This document shows, piece by piece, positions 23,691 through 26,726 of a stretch of 26,726 nt of DNA. The notes under the pieces are model-generated. The model saw only the letters and a list, made by a program, of their open reading frames with translations. It was not told the DNA's origin and searched no databases. Origin of the DNA: Ruminococcus sp. UBA3767 (lineage in GTDB: Bacteria; Bacillota; Clostridia; Oscillospirales; Ruminococcaceae). Location of the stretch: the NCBI GenBank assembly GCA_002371625.1, contig DFFV01000026.1:1-26726 (forward strand), written 5' to 3'. Both the position numbers and the translations under genes were made by a program. How positions within the stretch are numbered: position 1 is the first letter of the stretch; the number at the start of each line of letters is the position of its first letter.

Positions 23691-24401
23691 ATGCGTATTT
23701 TTACAATAGCCGATCTGCATCTGCCGCTTGGCGTTAATAAGCCAATGGATATTTTCGGCGGGTGGGATGATTATGTGAACAGGCTGCACGATAACTGGCA
23801 GAAAATAGTTTCTCCGCAGGATATTGTTGTTGTCCCAGGAGATATTTCCTGGGCGCTCAAGCTGGAGCAGACATTCAAGGACTTTGAGTTCATCAATGCG
23901 CTCAACGGCACAAAGGTCTTTATCAAGGGCAACCACGACCTTTGGTGGAGCACTCGCTCAAAGGTCGAAAAGTTCTGGTCTGATAACGGGTTCGGTACCC
24001 TGCACCTTGTCCAGAACGACTGCTACCGCATCGGCGAAAGCGCCGTGTGCGGCACGAGAGGCTGGATAAATGACGACAGCGAGCCTGCCGATGCTAAAGT
24101 AATCGCAAGGGAAGCTATCAGACTGGATATGTCTATCGGTTCTGCCGTCAGTCAGGGACTACGCCCGATAGTTTTTCTGCATTATCCGCCGCTTTATGCC
24201 AATAATTGCAACCTCGATATCCTTGAGGTGCTGCATAAATATAACATCTCTCATTGCTTTTACGGTCACTTGCACGGCAATACCCACGCTTTTGCCATAA
24301 ACGGCACTCGAGATGGCATAACATATCAGCTTATTTCCGCTGATTTTTTGCAATTTGCCCCAATGGACATAACTAAAATTGTGCAAAACGACAAAACGTA
24401 A
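23691..24401 (+). CDS. Calcineurin-like metallophosphoesterase (COG1768-like)
   Basis: A 236-residue predicted phosphohydrolase with the dinuclear metal motifs in order: D8-x-H10 in IADLHLPLG, G50-D51 in VVVPGDISW, G80-N81-H82-D83, a histidine in FLHYPPLY (about 165) and GHLHG (about 198-202). The length and the SWALKLEQTF segment recall the predicted phosphohydrolases grouped as COG1768. No signal peptide or membrane segment, so cytosolic. The substrate is unknown. ATG 23691 has GAGG 6 nt upstream. Its promoter is unclear: a TTGCAG at 23595-23600 overlaps the palindrome, but the following -10 candidates are weak. Confidence 0.9.
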   Translation: MRIFTIADLHLPLGVNKPMDIFGGWDDYVNRLHDNWQKIVSPQDIVVVPGDISWALKLEQTFKDFEFINALNGTKVFIKGNHDLWWSTRSKVEKFWSDNGFGTLHLVQNDCYRIGESAVCGTRGWINDDSEPADAKVIAREAIRLDMSIGSAVSQGLRPIVFLHYPPLYANNCNLDILEVLHKYNISHCFYGHLHGNTHAFAINGTRDGITYQLISADFLQFAPMDITKIVQNDKT

Positions 24402-24408
24402 AAAATGC

Positions 24409-24437
24409 TTGAAAATGTGCTGAATGTGTGTTATAAT
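24409..24437 (+). promoter_or_regulatory. Extended -10 promoter for tig
   Basis: TTGAAA (24409-24414), a 17-nt spacer and perfect TATAAT (24432-24437) with TGT before it. The leader to the ATG at 24472 is about 28 nt. Confidence 0.85.
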
Positions 24438-24471
24438 GAATAGGATACATTTATAATTGGAGGAATATAAA

Positions 24472-25752
24472 ATGAGTTTAAAGGCAACAAACAATGTCGA
24501 GACAAATAAGTATGAGCTGGAGATCGAGATCAGCGCCGAGAAGTTCGAGGAAGCTATCCAGAAGGCTTATATGAGAGAGAAGAACAAGATCCAGATCGCA
24601 GGCTTCCGTAAGGGCAAAGCCCCAAGAAAGCTGATCGAGAGAGAGTACGGCGAGGAAGTATTCTTTGAGCAGGCTGTAAATATGATCTATCCTGCTGAGG
24701 TAGACGATGCCGTTAAGGAGTCGGGACTTGAGATAGTTTCAAGACCTGAGGTAGAGGTTACCGATCTCTCAAAGGCTGAGGGCGTTAAGATCAAGGCAAC
24801 AGTTTATACCAAGCCTGAGGTAGAGGTAAAGGAATATAAGGGTATAGAAGTTGAAAAAGATGTCAAGACTGTAACTGATGAGGACGTTGAGAATCAGGTA
24901 AACGCACTCAGAGAAAAGAATGCAAGAATGATTACTGTTGATGACAGAGCCGCTGAAATGGGCGACGATGTTGTTATCGACTTTGAAGGCTTCAAGGACG
25001 ACGTTGCTTTCGATGGCGGAAAGGCTGAGGACTTCAACCTTTCACTTGGCAGCGGTCAGTTCATTCCGGGATTTGAGGAGCAGGTCGCAGGTCACAATAT
25101 CGGCGAAGAGTTCGATATCAACGTTTCATTCCCTGATGATTACCATGTAGAAGACCTCAAGGGCGCTCCGGTAGTATTCAAGATCAAGCTCAAGAGCATC
25201 ACAAAGAAGGAAGTTCCCGATCTTGACGATGAAATGGTAAAGGACGCAACTGAGTTCGATACAGTTGATGAGTATAAGGCTGATGTAAGAAAGAAGCTCG
25301 AGGAGCACGCTGAGCATCACGCTGAGCACGAAGTTGAGGATAAGCTGATGGATAAGGTCATCGAGAATATGACCGCTGAGATCCCACAGGTAATGTTCGA
25401 CAACAGAGTGAACGAGATGATGATGGAGCTTGAGCAGAGACTTGCACCTCAGGGCATCTCACTTGATCTTTACTGCCAGTATACAGGTCAGACAATGGAT
25501 CAGGTCAAAAAGGCTTATCAGGAGCAGGCTGAAAAGCAGGTTAAGCTCAGACTTGCACTTGAAAAGATCGCTGAGCTGGAGAATGTCGAGGTAACAGACG
25601 ATGAGGCTGCTCAGGAGATACAGAAGATCGCTGACCAGTACAAGATGACTGTTGATCAGGTCAAGAATTACATCAGAGAAGAAGATGTAAAGAAGGATAT
25701 CGCAGTTGGCAAGGCTGTTGATATCGTTAAGGATAACGCAGTTATAAAGTAA
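24472..25752 (+). CDS. tig: Trigger factor
   Basis: Trigger factor is the ribosome-bound chaperone and prolyl isomerase that meets nascent chains at the exit tunnel. From ATG 24472 (GGAGG at 24459-24463) the protein has 426 residues, the normal size; an in-frame TTG at 24457 lies before the Shine-Dalgarno and is rejected. The ribosome-binding signature GFRKGKAPR is at 44-52. The FKBP-type isomerase domain runs from about 160 to 245 (GDDVVIDFEG, GSGQFIPGFEEQ). The C-terminal arms follow, with a histidine cluster at H279, H282, H283 and H286. clpP and clpX follow, the common tig-clpP-clpX order. Confidence 0.97.
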   Translation: MSLKATNNVETNKYELEIEISAEKFEEAIQKAYMREKNKIQIAGFRKGKAPRKLIEREYGEEVFFEQAVNMIYPAEVDDAVKESGLEIVSRPEVEVTDLSKAEGVKIKATVYTKPEVEVKEYKGIEVEKDVKTVTDEDVENQVNALREKNARMITVDDRAAEMGDDVVIDFEGFKDDVAFDGGKAEDFNLSLGSGQFIPGFEEQVAGHNIGEEFDINVSFPDDYHVEDLKGAPVVFKIKLKSITKKEVPDLDDEMVKDATEFDTVDEYKADVRKKLEEHAEHHAEHEVEDKLMDKVIENMTAEIPQVMFDNRVNEMMMELEQRLAPQGISLDLYCQYTGQTMDQVKKAYQEQAEKQVKLRLALEKIAELENVEVTDDEAAQEIQKIADQYKMTVDQVKNYIREEDVKKDIAVGKAVDIVKDNAVIK

Positions 25753-25765
25753 TATACATACAGTT

Positions 25766-25789
25766 CCCCCGTTGTTGTAATGACGGGGG
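25766..25789 (+). terminator. Hairpin between tig and clpP, weak terminator or processing site
   Basis: A 7-bp GC-rich stem (25766-25772 with 25783-25789). No T run follows directly (CACTGACTTATTTT), so it may only attenuate transcription or protect the tig mRNA 3' end. I see no convincing promoter between it and clpP. Confidence 0.4.
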
Positions 25790-25847
25790 CACTGACTTAT
25801 TTTAAAGCAGAAAATAATGCCGCAGGCATTGTAAGGAGGCAATTTAT

Positions 25848-26438
25848 ATGGCACTGATACCTTATGTAGTTGAACAGACAAGTCGTGGAGAAAGAAGCTA
25901 TGATATCTATTCAAGGCTGCTCAATGACAGGATCATCATGCTTTGCGATCAGATAGATGACCAGGTCGCAAGCGTAGTTATCGCACAGCTTTTGTATCTT
26001 GAGGGGCAGGATCCCGAAAAGGATATCGACCTGTATATCAACAGCCCGGGAGGAGTTATCACTGCGGGAATGGCTATTTACGATACAATGCAGTATATCA
26101 AATGCGATGTTTCAACTATCTGCATAGGTATGGCTGCTTCAATGGGTTCGTTCCTGCTTTCAAGCGGAGCTAAGGGCAAAAGGTTTGCGCTGCCAAACAG
26201 CGAGATACTCATTCACCAGCCCCTTATCGCAGGCGGCGGTCTTTCGGGACAGTGCACCGATATAAAGATACATTCCGACCACATGGTCGCTACAAGGGAA
26301 AAGCTCAACAGGATCCTTGCCGAGAATACAGGCAAGCCTATCGAGCAGATCAATACAGATACCGAGCGTGATAATTATATGACCGCTCAGCAGGCTATGG
26401 AATATGGTCTTATAGATAAGGTAATAACCAAGAGATAA
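25848..26438 (+). CDS. clpP: ATP-dependent Clp protease proteolytic subunit
   Basis: ClpP forms the tetradecameric peptidase chamber fed by ClpX or ClpC. The 196 residues are of normal length. The catalytic triad is S98 in [12 protein letters not shown]123 in EILIHQP and D171 in [11 protein letters not shown]. The N-terminal [21 protein letters not shown] segment is typical and the product needs little or no propeptide removal. TAAGGAGGC gives a strong Shine-Dalgarno before ATG 25848. No CtsR operator (tandem GGTCAAA heptads) is visible upstream, which differs from the Bacillus clpP arrangement. Confidence 0.98.
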   Translation: MALIPYVVEQTSRGERSYDIYSRLLNDRIIMLCDQIDDQVASVVIAQLLYLEGQDPEKDIDLYINSPGGVITAGMAIYDTMQYIKCDVSTICIGMAASMGSFLLSSGAKGKRFALPNSEILIHQPLIAGGGLSGQCTDIKIHSDHMVATREKLNRILAENTGKPIEQINTDTERDNYMTAQQAMEYGLIDKVITKR

Positions 26439-26469
26439 AGACTGACTGTAATCGGAAGGATTGATCGAA

Positions 26470-26726
26470 ATGGCTAATAATGATCCTAAAAAATGCTGTT
26501 TCTGCGGAAAGCCGGAAAACCGTGTAACAAGTATGTTTTCCGCAGGAAATACACATATTTGCGATGAGTGCGTGCTTTATTGCTACGACCTGCTTGCAGA
26601 GCAGAACGGACTGCCTGCACATAAGAGCAAGCCGGGTAAAAAGCCGGGCGAAAGGTTCGGAATGATCGACCTTAAAAAACCTTCGCAGATCAAGGAAGTG
26701 CTCGACCAGTATGTCATCGGACAGGA
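26470..26726 (+). CDS. clpX: ATP-dependent Clp protease ATPase subunit ClpX, N-terminal part, cut by window end
   Basis: ClpX unfolds substrates and feeds them to ClpP. The frame opens at ATG 26470 with AAGGA nine nt upstream, 31 nt after the clpP stop, and runs off the window end. The visible 85 residues contain the N-terminal zinc-binding domain (C9, C12, C31, C34 in CCFCGK and CDECV) and the start of the AAA+ module, ending at LDQYVIGQ, the box that precedes Walker A. The remaining three quarters lie beyond the window. Confidence 0.96.
   Translation, partial: MANNDPKKCCFCGKPENRVTSMFSAGNTHICDECVLYCYDLLAEQNGLPAHKSKPGKKPGERFGMIDLKKPSQIKEVLDQYVIGQ

Noticed and set aside
25753..25847. CtsR-controlled promoter before clpP
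   Set aside because: No GGTCAAA heptad tandem and no convincing TATAAT box with a -35 partner were seen; clpP is most likely read from tig.
1..26726. CRISPR array, insertion sequence, phage or toxin-antitoxin genes
   Set aside because: I saw no regularly spaced repeats, transposase or integrase motifs, or paired small toxin-antitoxin frames anywhere in the window.

Overview
The window looks like a chromosomal segment of a low-to-mid GC Clostridia bacterium. Gene content, Shine-Dalgarno strength and the sigma-A promoters suggest a Ruminococcus-like member of the Oscillospiraceae, but that is inference from family content, not a database match. Almost all genes lie on the + strand. The exceptions are metA and one small cysteine-rich gene.

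Layout. 1-647: 3' end of pnp (PNPase), then a terminator. 694-4097: a promoter drives a small unknown membrane protein, recD2 and a comF-type gene. 4135-6887: a strong promoter drives an Asp23-family gene (yloU type), fakA (fatty acid kinase) and thiT (thiamine ECF S component), ending in a two-way terminator that also serves convergent metA. 6906-9364: metA (-) and glyA (+) diverge from a shared intergenic region, each with its own promoter. 9405-10485: a single AraC-type regulator and a tRNA-Leu(UAA), each with its own promoter.

10641-19194 is the accessory centrepiece: an eight-gene cell-surface glycan operon. It has a DegT-type sugar aminotransferase, an initiating polyprenyl-phosphate sugar-1-phosphate transferase, two GT4 glycosyltransferases, then wbpA, wbpB, wbpD and wbpE homologues. 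The last four are the known route from UDP-GlcNAc to UDP-2,3-diacetamido-2,3-dideoxy-glucuronic acid. No flippase, polymerase, ligase, oligosaccharyltransferase or C2-epimerase (wbpI type) is present, so the locus resembles a kit for a short lipid-linked oligosaccharide rather than a full capsule cluster.

19239-23403: lepB-rbgA-rnhB-yraN-thrC, a housekeeping operon (secretion, 50S assembly, RNase HII, a YraN protein) with threonine synthase at its end. 23414-24401: a 54-residue DUF1540-type cysteine-rich gene on the - strand, diverging from a metallophosphoesterase. 24409-26726: trigger factor, clpP and the start of clpX, the usual protein-quality-control run.

I saw no CRISPR array, insertion sequence, phage gene or riboswitch. 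The main candidates for new biology are the compact glycan operon, the unnamed membrane protein at 749-1084 and the cysteine-rich small protein with a palindrome in its promoter region.
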